This document shows, piece after piece, positions 1 through 8,528 of a DNA stretch of 64,000 nt; the first letter of the stretch is position 1, and every line of letters starts with the position of its first letter. A program made the translations under genes and the position numbers. The notes beneath the pieces are model-generated. The model searched no databases and was not told where the DNA came from. It saw nothing but the letters and a program-made list of their open reading frames with translations. Origin of the DNA: Acidobacteriaceae bacterium (GTDB lineage Bacteria > Acidobacteriota > Terriglobia > Terriglobales > Acidobacteriaceae); assembly GCA_030041435.1 (NCBI GenBank), contig JASHNW010000042.1:62001-126000 (forward strand), read 5' to 3'.

Positions 1-8
1 TAACCAAC

Positions 9-3000
9 GTGGAAGTGCAGATGACAGAACGGGCGGCCATGATCGACGAGCAGCGGATGAGAGAAGCCGGACTTTCGGCTGAAAAGCTGCGCGCAGCGGC
101 GCGGGAACACGTGCGGCTCTGGGGTACGGTACACCAGGCGGGGGAGGGTGACGGCTTCGGCAGGCGGGCAGAGGCGGCTCGCAGTGCGCTGGATCGCCTG
201 TCTGCGCAACTCGACGCGCTGCCCACGGAGGGCTGGCCGGGCCCGGAGCCGTTGCTGGAGATTCGCGAGAATCCGCGCCTGATGCATTCGGCACTGGCCG
301 AGCTGCGTTCGGTGAAGCGAAAGCTGCGCCGCCTGCCGAGAGCCGTCAGCAACGGTCACGAGGAAGAGCCTCGCACAGCAACGGTGGCGGCGGGGTACCT
401 GGAAGCCAGCGGTTCGGTGTGGAACGCGGATGCCCTGCGCATCTATCTGGCCGAGTTGCAAAGAGCCGAGCCGCTGCTGCTCGACGAGCTTTGGGTTCTG
501 CCTGTGATGCTGCGCTTTGTGCTGCTGGAACAGATTCTGGAGCAGGCCGCTGCGCGTTACGAGGCGCTGTCGCTGAGCGGCGGCACATCGCGTTTCGAAG
601 GACCGGCAGCCACGGCAGAATTCGCACAACTGATGACGGCGCGCATCCTTGCGCTGCGCGAGATTGCCTTCGTCGACTGGTACTTCGTCATGGAACCGGT
701 GGTGGTCTTCGATGCGATTCTGCGCAACGACCCGGCGATGGCGTATACGAAGATGGATTTCGACAGCCGCGAAGTCTACCGCAAACGGGTAGCGCGCATC
801 GCGCGTTTCAGCGACTGCACGGAACTCGACGTTGCGCGCCATGCGCTGCAGCTTGCCGAGGAGGCGAAGCGGCTGCCGATGGGCGATCCGCGCGTTTACC
901 TGCGGCGCGCCCACGTAGGCTATTACCTGATCGACAAGGGATTTGAGGATCTGAAGGGGCGGATCGGCTATCATCCGCGGTTTTTCGACCGCGTCCGCGA
1001 GCACCTGCGGCGCAGCGCAGACGACTATTTTATCGGCGCCATCGAAGTTCTGACGATTCTTCTGATCGCGGCCGTGCTGCTGCTGCTGATTCCGAACCAC
1101 TCCATCTTTGGCGGGCTGACTGTGGCATTTCTGCTGCTGCTGATTCCGGCGACGCAGGGCGCAGTGGATGTGGTGAACAACGCGGTTACGTCGCTGTTCG
1201 TGCCCATGCCTTTGCCCAAGCTGGATTTCAGCCACGGCATTCCGGCGGAATACACAACCATGGTAGTGGTGCCGACGCTGCTCCTGAACGAGAAGCAGGT
1301 CCGAGACATCGCCGAGGACCTTGAAGTGCGCTGCCTGGCGAATCCGGACCCGAACCTGCATTTCGCCCTGCTCACCGATCTGCCCGACTCCACCACCCGT
1401 CCCCGGGAAAACGACAGCGATCCGCTGGTCGACCTGGCGGTGCGGCTGATCGACGATCTGAACGAGCGCTACAGCGTCCAGCACAAGTACGGTCGTTTTC
1501 TGCTGCTGCACCGGCATCGCATCTTTAATGCGCGCCAGGGCGTGTGGATGGGCTGGGAGCGCAAGCGCGGCAAGCTGCTGGATCTGAACAAGCTGCTCAA
1601 GGGCGAGTTCGACGCGTTTCCGGTGAAAGCCGGCGATCTGACCGCGCTGCGGCGGGTGCAGTACATCATTACGCTCGACTCCGACACGCAACTGCCCCGG
1701 GGAACGGCGCATGCGATGGTGGGCGCGATGGCGCACCCTCTGAACCGAGCGGTCATCGATCCCGAATACCGCATTGTGCGGGAAGGCTACGGGATCCTGC
1801 AGCCGCGCGTCGGCGTGAGCGTGAGCTCGGCGGCGCAGTCGCGGATGGCGTCGATCTACTCCGGGCAGACGGGATTCGACATCTACACGCGCGCAATCAG
1901 CGACGTGTATCAGGACCTGTACAGCGAAGGCAGCTTTACGGGTAAAGGGATCTACGAGGTATCGACGCTGCATGCGGTGCTGGAGAAGCGGTTTCCTCGC
2001 AATTCCCTGCTGAGCCACGACCTGATCGAAGGCGCGTATGCCCGCGCCGGGCTGCTCACGGACGTGGAAGTGATCGACGACTACCCGTCGCACTACAGCG
2101 CTTACACGCGGCGCAAGCACCGCTGGGTGCGCGGCGACTGGCAGATTGCGCAGTGGATGTTTGTTCGCGTCCCGGACGAGTCGGGTAAGTACGTCCGGAA
2201 TCCGATCACGACGATTTCGCGCTGGAAGATTCTCGACAACCTGCGGCGGTCGCTGGTGGAGCCGGCGACGATGGTTCTGCTGGTGGCCGGGTGGCTGGGG
2301 CTGCCCGGCGGCGCGCTGTACTGGACGCTGGCCACGCTGTTTCTGCTGTTCCTGCCGCCGCTGGTGCAGCTGGTCTTCGGGCTGGGCCGCGCTTCGGTCA
2401 GCGAGCAGGAAGGCGCAGTACGCGAAGCGATTGTCGGCTTCCAGCAATCGCTGGCGACGACACTGCTGACGCTGGCCTTTCTGCCCCACCAGACGATGAT
2501 GGCCATTGACGCGATCGTGCGGGCGCTGGTGCGGCGCATGGTCACCGGACAGCGGCTGCTGGAGTGGGAAACGGCGGCAGAGGCCGAGTCGTCGAGCCGG
2601 CGCACATCGGCCGTGGACCGTTATCTGGGCTTCACGCCGCTGGTGGCGGCGGCGCTGGCGCTGGTGATTGCCGTTTTCGGCCACCCCGTCTCGCTGGTGG
2701 TGGCTGCGCCGATCCTGGTGCTGTGGGGGTTTGAGCGCGACGTAACGGTGTGGCTGAACAAGCCGCCGCGCGAACCGCAGCGCGAACTGCGGCGCGAGGA
2801 TGAGCAGTTCCTGCGGGAATATGCGCTGAAGGTTTGGCGGTTCTTCTATGAATTTGGCGGCGAGCGGCACAACTATCTGATCCCGGACAACGTGGAAGAG
2901 GACGGATTGTTCGAAGCGGCGCGGGTTTCGCCGACCAACCTGGGACTGCTGTTCAATGCGCGCCAGGCGGCCTGCGAGTTCGGCTTTCTGACCGCGCCCG

Positions 3001-4613
3001 AATATGCCGCGCTGATGCAGCAGAGCTACGCGACCATGGCGAAGCTGCCGCTGTATCGCGGCCATCTCTACAACTGGTACACGACGGACACGCTGGAGCC
3101 GCTGCAGCCGATCACGGTTTCGTCGGTGGACAGCGGGAATTTTGTCGCGTCGCTGTACACGGTGCGCAGCGGGACCCTGTCGCTGCTGAAGCGTCCGCTG
3201 CTGGAGCCGCGGCTGTTTGCCGGGCTGGATACGCATCTGCGGCTGTTACAGAATCTGAAGGCCCTGCCGCGCGATCGGGCTCCGTTGCCGTCGCCGGAGA
3301 ACGCCGATGACACAGCAGCCTGGCTGCGGTGGATCTTTGCGCCGGAGACGGAGGCGGCGTTTGCCGACCTGGCGCCCTATACGGAACCGTCGCTCGACGA
3401 GGCGCTGTGGTGGACGAACGAGACCAGGGCGCGCATCGCGGCCATCGCCCGCCTGGTGCAGGAATATCTGCCGTGGCTGCATCCGGACTGTGCGGAGCTG
3501 ACCGGCGTTCTGTTCGAAGATGCGCCGGGCGATGCGGTGCTGCATGCCGTTCCGCCAGGCGGCAGGCGGAGCGCGGAGACGCTGCCGGCGCTTGAAGACA
3601 CGCGCAGCTTTGCGGCGGCGATGGAGCAGCGGCTGGGCCGGCCGCATCGCATGCCGGAGTCCGCGGAGACGGCAGCGCTGATGGAGCGGCTGCGCGGCGA
3701 ACTGGCCGAGGCGCGCGTGCGCCTGGACCGGCTGGCGGAGAGCCTGCGCGGCGTGGCGCACCATGCCGAGCGGATGGCGGAGGATACGGAGTTCGGCTTC
3801 CTGGTGAACAAGGATCGGCTGCTGCTCTCCATCGGCTACGAGTTTTCGACCAGCAAGGTGCACTGGGCGTGCTACGACATGCTGGCATCGGAGGCGCGCA
3901 TCGCAACCTACATTGCAGTGGCGCGCGGCGAGCTGAGCCAGCAGGGATGGTTCAAGATGTCGCGCGTACACACCCACGCCTACGGGCGATCGGTGCTGCT
4001 GTCGTGGACGGGCACCATGTTCGAATACCTGATGCCGTCGCTGTGGATGCGCAGTTATCCGGACACGCTGCTGTCCAACTCGGTCCACGGCGCCATCGCC
4101 ATCCAGCGGGCGTATGGGCGCGAGCAGGGTATTCCGTGGGGCATCTCGGAATCCGGCTTCGCGGCCAGGAACGAGCAGGGGCACTACCACTATCAGGCCT
4201 TCGGCATTCCGCAGATCGCGCTGAAGTGGGACGCGACGGCGGGGCCGGTGGTGTCGCCCTATTCGACTTTTCTGGCGCTGGCCATCGATCCGCCGGCGGC
4301 CATCGAGAACCTGCGGCGCATGGCCAACAACGGCTGGACCGGGCCGTGGGGATTTTACGAAGCCATCGACTTCCGGCGCGGGCGCAACAAGCCGGAGGTG
4401 GTGCGCGAGTGGATGGCGCACCACCAGGGGATGTGCATCCTGGGCCTGCTGAACCTGCTCGACGATCACGTGGTGCAGCATTGGTTCTACGACAACACGC
4501 AGCTGCGGTCGGTGGAGCTGCTGCTCCACGAGAAGCCGATGCGCGAAGCGGCGCTGCGGAGCGGACTTGGGCCGGCGAAGCCGAAGAAGGCGGGGCGGAA
4601 GAAGGCGGCGTGA
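9..4613 (+). CDS. Cyclic beta-1,2-glucan synthase-like membrane glycosyltransferase (GT84) with glucoamylase-like domain
   Basis: Predicted inner-membrane glucan synthase. After a cytosolic N-terminal region there is a hydrophobic hairpin around residues 340-390. A GT84-type glycosyltransferase core follows, with the DxD motif LDSDTQLPRG at 556-565 and a downstream RW motif (HRWVRGDW, about 704-711). Further membrane segments lie at about 745-915. A C-terminal glucoamylase-like (alpha/alpha barrel) domain spans about 940-1500 and contains ESGF, FLALAIDPP and the typical MAHHQGM signature. Classical cyclic glucan synthases (about 2,800 residues) continue into GH94-like phosphorylase modules; this protein stops after the glucoamylase domain, at 1,534 residues. 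The first in-frame start is GTG at 9; ATG at 21 is equally possible. The frame is open to the window edge, so an upstream start cannot be excluded. The family is sure; the glucan made (cyclic or linear, chain length) is not. Confidence 0.85.
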   Translation: MEVQMTERAAMIDEQRMREAGLSAEKLRAAAREHVRLWGTVHQAGEGDGFGRRAEAARSALDRLSAQLDALPTEGWPGPEPLLEIRENPRLMHSALAELRSVKRKLRRLPRAVSNGHEEEPRTATVAAGYLEASGSVWNADALRIYLAELQRAEPLLLDELWVLPVMLRFVLLEQILEQAAARYEALSLSGGTSRFEGPAATAEFAQLMTARILALREIAFVDWYFVMEPVVVFDAILRNDPAMAYTKMDFDSREVYRKRVARIARFSDCTELDVARHALQLAEEAKRLPMGDPRVYLRRAHVGYYLIDKGFEDLKGRIGYHPRFFDRVREHLRRSADDYFIGAIEVLTILLIAAVLLLLIPNHSIFGGLTVAFLLLLIPATQGAVDVVNNAVTSLFVPMPLPKLDFSHGIPAEYTTMVVVPTLLLNEKQVRDIAEDLEVRCLANPDPNLHFALLTDLPDSTTRPRENDSDPLVDLAVRLIDDLNERYSVQHKYGRFLLLHRHRIFNARQGVWMGWERKRGKLLDLNKLLKGEFDAFPVKAGDLTALRRVQYIITLDSDTQLPRGTAHAMVGAMAHPLNRAVIDPEYRIVREGYGILQPRVGVSVSSAAQSRMASIYSGQTGFDIYTRAISDVYQDLYSEGSFTGKGIYEVSTLHAVLEKRFPRNSLLSHDLIEGAYARAGLLTDVEVIDDYPSHYSAYTRRKHRWVRGDWQIAQWMFVRVPDESGKYVRNPITTISRWKILDNLRRSLVEPATMVLLVAGWLGLPGGALYWTLATLFLLFLPPLVQLVFGLGRASVSEQEGAVREAIVGFQQSLATTLLTLAFLPHQTMMAIDAIVRALVRRMVTGQRLLEWETAAEAESSSRRTSAVDRYLGFTPLVAAALALVIAVFGHPVSLVVAAPILVLWGFERDVTVWLNKPPREPQRELRREDEQFLREYALKVWRFFYEFGGERHNYLIPDNVEEDGLFEAARVSPTNLGLLFNARQAACEFGFLTAPEYAALMQQSYATMAKLPLYRGHLYNWYTTDTLEPLQPITVSSVDSGNFVASLYTVRSGTLSLLKRPLLEPRLFAGLDTHLRLLQNLKALPRDRAPLPSPENADDTAAWLRWIFAPETEAAFADLAPYTEPSLDEALWWTNETRARIAAIARLVQEYLPWLHPDCAELTGVLFEDAPGDAVLHAVPPGGRRSAETLPALEDTRSFAAAMEQRLGRPHRMPESAETAALMERLRGELAEARVRLDRLAESLRGVAHHAERMAEDTEFGFLVNKDRLLLSIGYEFSTSKVHWACYDMLASEARIATYIAVARGELSQQGWFKMSRVHTHAYGRSVLLSWTGTMFEYLMPSLWMRSYPDTLLSNSVHGAIAIQRAYGREQGIPWGISESGFAARNEQGHYHYQAFGIPQIALKWDATAGPVVSPYSTFLALAIDPPAAIENLRRMANNGWTGPWGFYEAIDFRRGRNKPEVVREWMAHHQGMCILGLLNLLDDHVVQHWFYDNTQLRSVELLLHEKPMREAALRSGLGPAKPKKAGRKKAA

Positions 4614-4625
4614 GGGCGGGGGACA

Positions 4626-4688
4626 GCTGGGAGCCGGGAGCCTGGAGCTGGGAGCTCGCAGCGGTCGGCGGTCAGCGGTCAGCTGATG
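4626..4688. repeat. Heptanucleotide tandem repeat, locus 1
   Basis: Nine consecutive 7-bp units related to GCTGGGA (variants GCCGGGA, GCCTGGA, GCGGTCA and similar), beginning 12 bases after the stop of the glucan synthase gene. Degenerate copies keep the 7-base register throughout. About 60 bases further on is a weak 5-bp AT stem followed by seven T (around 4760-4783) that might end transcription. Related arrays occur at 5314, 9661 and 11285. Confidence 0.75.
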
Positions 4689-4872
4689 GACGCGGTGTCC
4701 GGTTGCAGGTTGCAGAGGCGGTCCGGCTGCTCTCCGAAGGGAGACTCGACGTTATCCAGTCAGATAACTTAGTATCTAATTTTTTTGCGTGTGCGTGCGG
4801 GATGGTCGCTGATTCTGCGGAGTTTCCGTAGGGGGTAGGGGCGAGACGGCAGAGGGTGGGTGAAAGCGATGT

Positions 4873-5295
4873 TTACCGATCGATACCGTGGGCCTGGAAG
4901 CGGGCCGAGTGGCGCTGCATGATCGCGGAGAGGCGATCGAGGGACTGGGAGAAAGCGAAGGCAAAGTCGGGCTCGGGCGCGGGGTCGCCGGGTAGGGTGA
5001 AAGGGACGGAACCGAAGCTGCGGAGCAGGGCGCGGAGAAGAATGCCGGCGTTGCGGTCGGAGATACAGCCGTCCTCGAGGAGGGCGCTGAGGACGAAGAG
5101 GATGGCGGGGGGAATCTCGGAGCGATCGAGGGTGGGGAGGGCGCGGCGCAGGTCGAGCCAGTGGCGGAACGGGGTGGCGCGGTTGCGGAGGGTGGGAACG
5201 CGGGGCTGGGGTGCGTGCTGGCGGCAGTAGACATGGCTGGTGGTGGCGCGGCAGCGGCAGCGTTTTCCGTTGGCGAAGGTGAAGCGGCACTCCAT
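4873..5295 (-). CDS. Small protein with N-terminal Cys/His (zinc-knuckle-like) motif
   Basis: 140 residues, function unknown. The N-terminus has the spacing C3-x9-C13-x-C15-x7-C23-x2-H26, which looks like a small metal-binding knuckle (key residues in CRF, RCRC and CRQH). A helical remainder includes LRRALPTLDRSEIPPAILFVLSALLEDG split over two helices. I chose this frame over two longer overlapping open frames (4769-5290 and 4776-5408) because those are Ser/Pro/Arg-rich compositional shadows, while this one has a coherent metal motif and a clean start. It is transcribed towards the glucan synthase gene, and a heptamer repeat array lies just upstream of its start. I recall similar small proteins from acidobacterial genomes but cannot name a family. 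Nucleic-acid binding is only a guess. Confidence 0.6.
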   Translation of the reverse strand: MECRFTFANGKRCRCRATTSHVYCRQHAPQPRVPTLRNRATPFRHWLDLRRALPTLDRSEIPPAILFVLSALLEDGCISDRNAGILLRALLRSFGSVPFTLPGDPAPEPDFAFAFSQSLDRLSAIMQRHSARFQAHGIDR

Positions 5296-5313
5296 GGGGG
5301 CCCTCCGTGGGTA

Positions 5314-5383
5314 GCTGGGAGCTGGGAGCTGGGAGCTGATAGCTGATCGCTGGGAGCGGATAGCTGATCTCTGATCGCTGATC
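5314..5383. repeat. Heptanucleotide tandem repeat, locus 2
   Basis: Ten units in register: GCTGGGA three times, then GCTGATA, GCTGATC, GCTGGGA, GCGGATA, GCTGATC, TCTGATC and GCTGATC. Consensus GCTG(G/A)(G/T)(A/C). It lies directly upstream of the minus-strand gene starting at 5295, in the same orientation as the other three arrays in this window. Confidence 0.8.
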
Positions 5384-5785
5384 GCGCGCAGTGTCGGCGT
5401 TCAGGCAAAGGAAAAGCTCGCCGCAGCGAACCTTTTTTTATTTCTTACTCCCTATTATTAGAATACCAAGTTCAGCGGTGAACCCTGCCAACGTTTTTGT
5501 GGATTTGGCGGGAGTAAGTCGTTTGGAATGAGGGACGGTTACGTTGGTGCGGGGCGAGCGCTCTTGACAATTTTTCGCGGGCGACGGGTTGCGCAGCGAA
5601 TCGCCTGATAGGTTCATTTTGGCGTTGGCGGCCCTATTCCCTATTTGGAAGAGTCAACGGATAAAATCGGCGGCAATCATCCTCTTCAATCCGCCTCGTC
5701 ACCGATAATCACGGCGAGGGCGGTGCCAACAATTCAAACATTTTCACCGCTCTGGTGAAATGTGGTGTACGCTTTCCAGAAAGCC
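5384..5785. other. Non-coding gap before the restriction-modification-like operon
   Basis: About 400 bases, noticeably more AT-rich than the neighbouring genes, with no convincing open reading frame. A perfect TTGACA occurs at 5564-5569, but no good -10 box follows at 16-18 bases, so no promoter is called. The promoter of the downstream operon must lie here or in the last 100 bases before 5786. Confidence 0.4.
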
Positions 5786-5986
5786 ATGCCACGAGAGAAG
5801 TCGATAACGAAGGATGGGGGCTCAGGCGATTCTTCAGTTCGCGCGTCGATCAGCTTCCCGAGCGATTTATATCGCACGCTTGAGGAATTAGCCAGGACGA
5901 AAAAGGTCTCTTTGGCGTGGATCGTACGGGACGCTGCTGAACAATATGTTGCCGCCAAGTGGCCTCTGTTTAGAGGACGGGATTGA
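5786..5986 (+). CDS. Ribbon-helix-helix (CopG/Arc-like) DNA-binding protein
   Basis: 66-residue protein from ATG 5786; an in-frame GTG at 5762 would add eight residues. After a short polar N-terminus comes the typical RHH pattern: a strand (VRASISFP), helix 1 (SDLYRTLEELARTKK) and helix 2 (VSLAWIVRDAAEQYV). Such proteins are small dimeric repressors or antitoxins. The stop codon is followed after one base by the start of the cytosine methylase, so the two are surely cotranscribed. By position it could be the controller of this restriction-modification-like operon, or a DNA-binding accessory subunit. The family is fairly clear; the role is inferred from context. Confidence 0.7.
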   Translation: MPREKSITKDGGSGDSSVRASISFPSDLYRTLEELARTKKVSLAWIVRDAAEQYVAAKWPLFRGRD

Positions 5987-5987
5987 G

Positions 5988-7133
5988 ATGCCAACTTTTT
6001 ATGAATTCTTCGCCGGTGGCGGCATGGCGCGAGCTGGTTTGGGCCCGGCGTGGTCATGTCTATTCGCGAACGATTTTGACGCAAAGAAAGCCGCAGCCTA
6101 TAAGTCAAACTGGGGCGACGATCACCTTAAACCGGGCGACGTGGCGAGCCTGAAGAGTGCCGACCTCCCGGGATCGGCTGATTTAGCGTGGGCATCCTTT
6201 CCTTGCCAAGATCTGTCGCTGGCTGGTTCTGGAGCGGGATTAGACGGCGAGCGGTCAGGAACATTCTGGCCATTTTGGGACCTGATTACGAAGCTAAAGG
6301 AGGAAGATCGGGCTCCTCGGATGATTGCGCTCGAGAATGTCAGCGGTGCTCTGTCGTCCCATAAAGGACGAGATTTCGCCGCTATCGGAGAGGCGTTAGC
6401 GGAAAGCGGATATCGATTTGGCGCACTCCTGATTGATGCGGTGCATTTTGTCCCGCAGTCAAGACCGAGACTATTCGTTGTCGGTGTAAGGAGCGAGACA
6501 GAGATCCCCTCAGCGCTTATTTCGTCTGTGCCCGATTTGCTGTGGCATCCAGATCATCTGTTGAGCGCCTACGAAAAGCTGTCTCGGAAAGCGAGGGAGT
6601 CATGGGTGTGGTGGAAACTGCCGCCCCCACCGGTTCGCGTCTGCGCATTCGCCGATCTCATTGAGGAGGAGCCGCAGGGTGTTGCCTGGCACACGCCGGA
6701 GGAAACGCGACGACTGCTTTCCCTTATGAGTCCACTCAACCGGCGGAAGGTTGAGCAGGCGAAGAAATTGCGCCGACGGATCGTCGGCGGAGTTTACAGA
6801 CGTACGCGTAAGGATGAGCAGGGCAATCGAGTCCAGCGCGCAGAGGTACGATTCGACGACATCTCTGGATGCCTCAGGACGCCGGTTGGTGGTTCCAGCC
6901 GTCAGACCATCATCATCGTAGAGGGGCCTAAAGTACGCTCTCGTCTTTTGTCGCCGAGAGAGGCTGCGCGCCTGATGGGATTGCCTGAGACATATCAGCT
7001 GCCCGCAAATTACAACGAGGCATATCATTTGGCGGGCGACGGCGTGGTGGTGCCCGTGGTGCAATTCCTCAAGGACAACTTGTGCGAGGCGGTTCTCATG
7101 TCGCACGAAGCAGGCGGGCGGCAGGCAGCGTGA
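5988..7133 (+). CDS. dcm: DNA (cytosine-5-)-methyltransferase
   Basis: 381-residue C5-cytosine methylase. Motif I is FFAGGGMARAGLG at the N-terminus, motif IV is FPCQDLSLAG with the catalytic Cys at residue 73, motif VI is ALENVSG with Glu116, and motif VIII is QSRPRLFVVGV. The region before the C-terminus carries the target-recognition part and REAARLMGLP. Motif X reads GDGVVVPVV, with Asp where GN is common. I chose ATG 5988, one base after the RHH stop, over the upstream in-frame ATG 5946, which lies inside the RHH gene and would add a non-homologous leader. The gene overlaps the next start by one base (TGATG), so translation is coupled. A Vsr gene two genes downstream fits a 5-methylcytosine system. 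The target sequence cannot be read from the protein. Confidence 0.9.
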   Translation: MPTFYEFFAGGGMARAGLGPAWSCLFANDFDAKKAAAYKSNWGDDHLKPGDVASLKSADLPGSADLAWASFPCQDLSLAGSGAGLDGERSGTFWPFWDLITKLKEEDRAPRMIALENVSGALSSHKGRDFAAIGEALAESGYRFGALLIDAVHFVPQSRPRLFVVGVRSETEIPSALISSVPDLLWHPDHLLSAYEKLSRKARESWVWWKLPPPPVRVCAFADLIEEEPQGVAWHTPEETRRLLSLMSPLNRRKVEQAKKLRRRIVGGVYRRTRKDEQGNRVQRAEVRFDDISGCLRTPVGGSSRQTIIIVEGPKVRSRLLSPREAARLMGLPETYQLPANYNEAYHLAGDGVVVPVVQFLKDNLCEAVLMSHEAGGRQAA

Positions 7134-8068
7134 TGGCACGGTCACATCTGGAAGACCTATCCGCATTTGCCGCTGAGAATAGCTTCCGCGGAAAAGGGCC
7201 TTTATCTGTTGCTCTCGTCGTTACCCAACACGCCAAGGCCATAGGGCTGCCGCTCGATCCCGACCGACTCATCACAGACGGCGGTGGACAGGTCTTAGGT
7301 TTAGGCAGAGGTGCTGTACAGGCTGTTCTGAAGCGACACGGCATCGATCGCGTCCTCGCTGACGAGGGTGGCCGAACTTCCCGCAATAGCTTAGGGAACA
7401 TGCGCAAGTACGTTTCCTTTCTCAACAAGCTGAATGAGAAAGGCGCGGTTGATCTTGAGGCGGTTGAAGAGTTTTGGATTGATCGTGTTCATGAGTTCTT
7501 TGCTGGCAAACCATTCAAGATCAAGCTCGACGCATCACGTAGCTTACGCACTGTGGTTCGCGACGTCATCGGACAGGCTCAGGATCGACAGAAGACGGTG
7601 CCCGGCATGTACTATGCCGGTGCCGTAATGCAGCACCTCGTTGGCGCGAAGTTAGATTGCGCGCTCGGGCGTGGGCATTTCCAGCACAACAGCTTCTCTA
7701 CGGCGGATGCCCCTCGCGACAGGGCTGGTGACTTTTTTCTCGGAGATGTTGCGATTCACGTCACCACTGCGCCGAGCGAAGCTGTTATCGAGCGTTGCCG
7801 AGAGAATCTGAACAACGGGCACAGGCCCGTTCTGGTCACGATCCAGCGAGGACTTACCGTGGCTGAAGGACTGGCTGCGAATGTGGGGCTTAGCGATCGC
7901 ATAGATTTTTTTGAGATTGAACAGTTCGTCGCGCTCAATATCTATGAGATTGCCAAATTTGCAGCGGAAGGCCGGCGGACCGCAGTTGCGGATGTAGTCA
8001 CCCGGTATAACGAGATCGTCGACGAGTTCGAGACGGATCCGAGCCTGAAAATCGAGCTCCGTCGATGA
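7133..8068 (+). CDS. DUF4928-like protein, putative restriction endonuclease
   Basis: 311 residues from ATG 7133, which shares its first base with the methylase stop (TGATG). The N-terminal half is helical. The C-terminal half contains GAKLDCAL, a stretch with several acidic residues, then GDFFLGDVAIHVTTAP followed by a helix and a strand (PVLVTI). That layout resembles the core of PD-(D/E)xK type II restriction enzymes, but I cannot point to a certain catalytic triad. From memory this matches the DUF4928 family, found beside cytosine methylases; the match was not verified. Sitting between a C5 methylase and Vsr in a coupled operon makes a restriction enzyme the best guess. An accessory methylation factor is the alternative. 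Confidence 0.6.
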   Translation: MARSHLEDLSAFAAENSFRGKGPLSVALVVTQHAKAIGLPLDPDRLITDGGGQVLGLGRGAVQAVLKRHGIDRVLADEGGRTSRNSLGNMRKYVSFLNKLNEKGAVDLEAVEEFWIDRVHEFFAGKPFKIKLDASRSLRTVVRDVIGQAQDRQKTVPGMYYAGAVMQHLVGAKLDCALGRGHFQHNSFSTADAPRDRAGDFFLGDVAIHVTTAPSEAVIERCRENLNNGHRPVLVTIQRGLTVAEGLAANVGLSDRIDFFEIEQFVALNIYEIAKFAAEGRRTAVADVVTRYNEIVDEFETDPSLKIELRR

Positions 8069-8478
8069 GGGACGACCGCGAAACTCGCAGTCGGATCATG
8101 CGCGCGGTTAAAGGAGAAAACACAGGGCCAGAGATATTGGTCCGGCGGATGGTGCGTGGCATGGGGTATCGCTACCGCCTCCACAGTGCAGCGCTCCCAG
8201 GCAAACCGGATCTGGTATTTTCTCGGCTCCGCAGAGTGATTTTTGTGCATGGGTGTTTTTGGCACGGCCATTCATGTTCCCGAGGCGCTCGCGTCCCCAA
8301 AAGCAATCGCGCGTACTGGACTCGGAAAATCGACGGCAACAGGATTCGCGACAAGAGGAATGTTGCCGCGCTGAAGTCAGCCGGCTGGAATTCGTTGCTT
8401 GTCTGGGAGTGCGAGTTGCGGAACGAGGATCGCGTTCGACACAAAATTGAGAAGTTCCTGACCGGCCCGCGCCGATAG
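8065..8478 (+). CDS. vsr: Very short patch repair (Vsr) DNA mismatch endonuclease
   Basis: 137 residues. Vsr nicks 5' of the T in T:G mismatches formed by deamination of 5-methylcytosine. Visible family features are the N-terminal S-x-MRAVKGENTGPE block, GYRYRLH, LPGKPDLVF (catalytic Asp region), the metal/zinc block IFVHGCFWHGHSC, then YW-x-KI-x-N-x-RD and a C-terminal GW...VWECEL. The length is typical. The start ATG overlaps the stop of the preceding gene (ATGA at 8065-8068), so it is the last coupled gene of the RHH-methylase-DUF4928 operon. It presumably repairs deamination damage at the sites this methylase modifies. Confidence 0.93.
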   Translation: MRDDRETRSRIMRAVKGENTGPEILVRRMVRGMGYRYRLHSAALPGKPDLVFSRLRRVIFVHGCFWHGHSCSRGARVPKSNRAYWTRKIDGNRIRDKRNVAALKSAGWNSLLVWECELRNEDRVRHKIEKFLTGPRR

Positions 8479-8528
8479 CTTCCCTGCGTCTATACTGGCC
8501 GTTGCGTTTTGGTAACGGGAGTGGATGC

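Noticed and set aside
3246-4529. 427-residue open frame on the minus strand inside the glucan synthase gene
   Set aside because: His/Arg/Pro-rich composition and exact antisense position show it is a shadow of the real gene in GC-rich DNA.
4626-5383. CRISPR array
   Set aside because: The repeats are contiguous 7-mers with no spacers and no cas genes nearby.
5564-5592. Sigma-70 promoter at TTGACA 5564
   Set aside because: No acceptable -10 hexamer at 16-18 bases; left uncalled.
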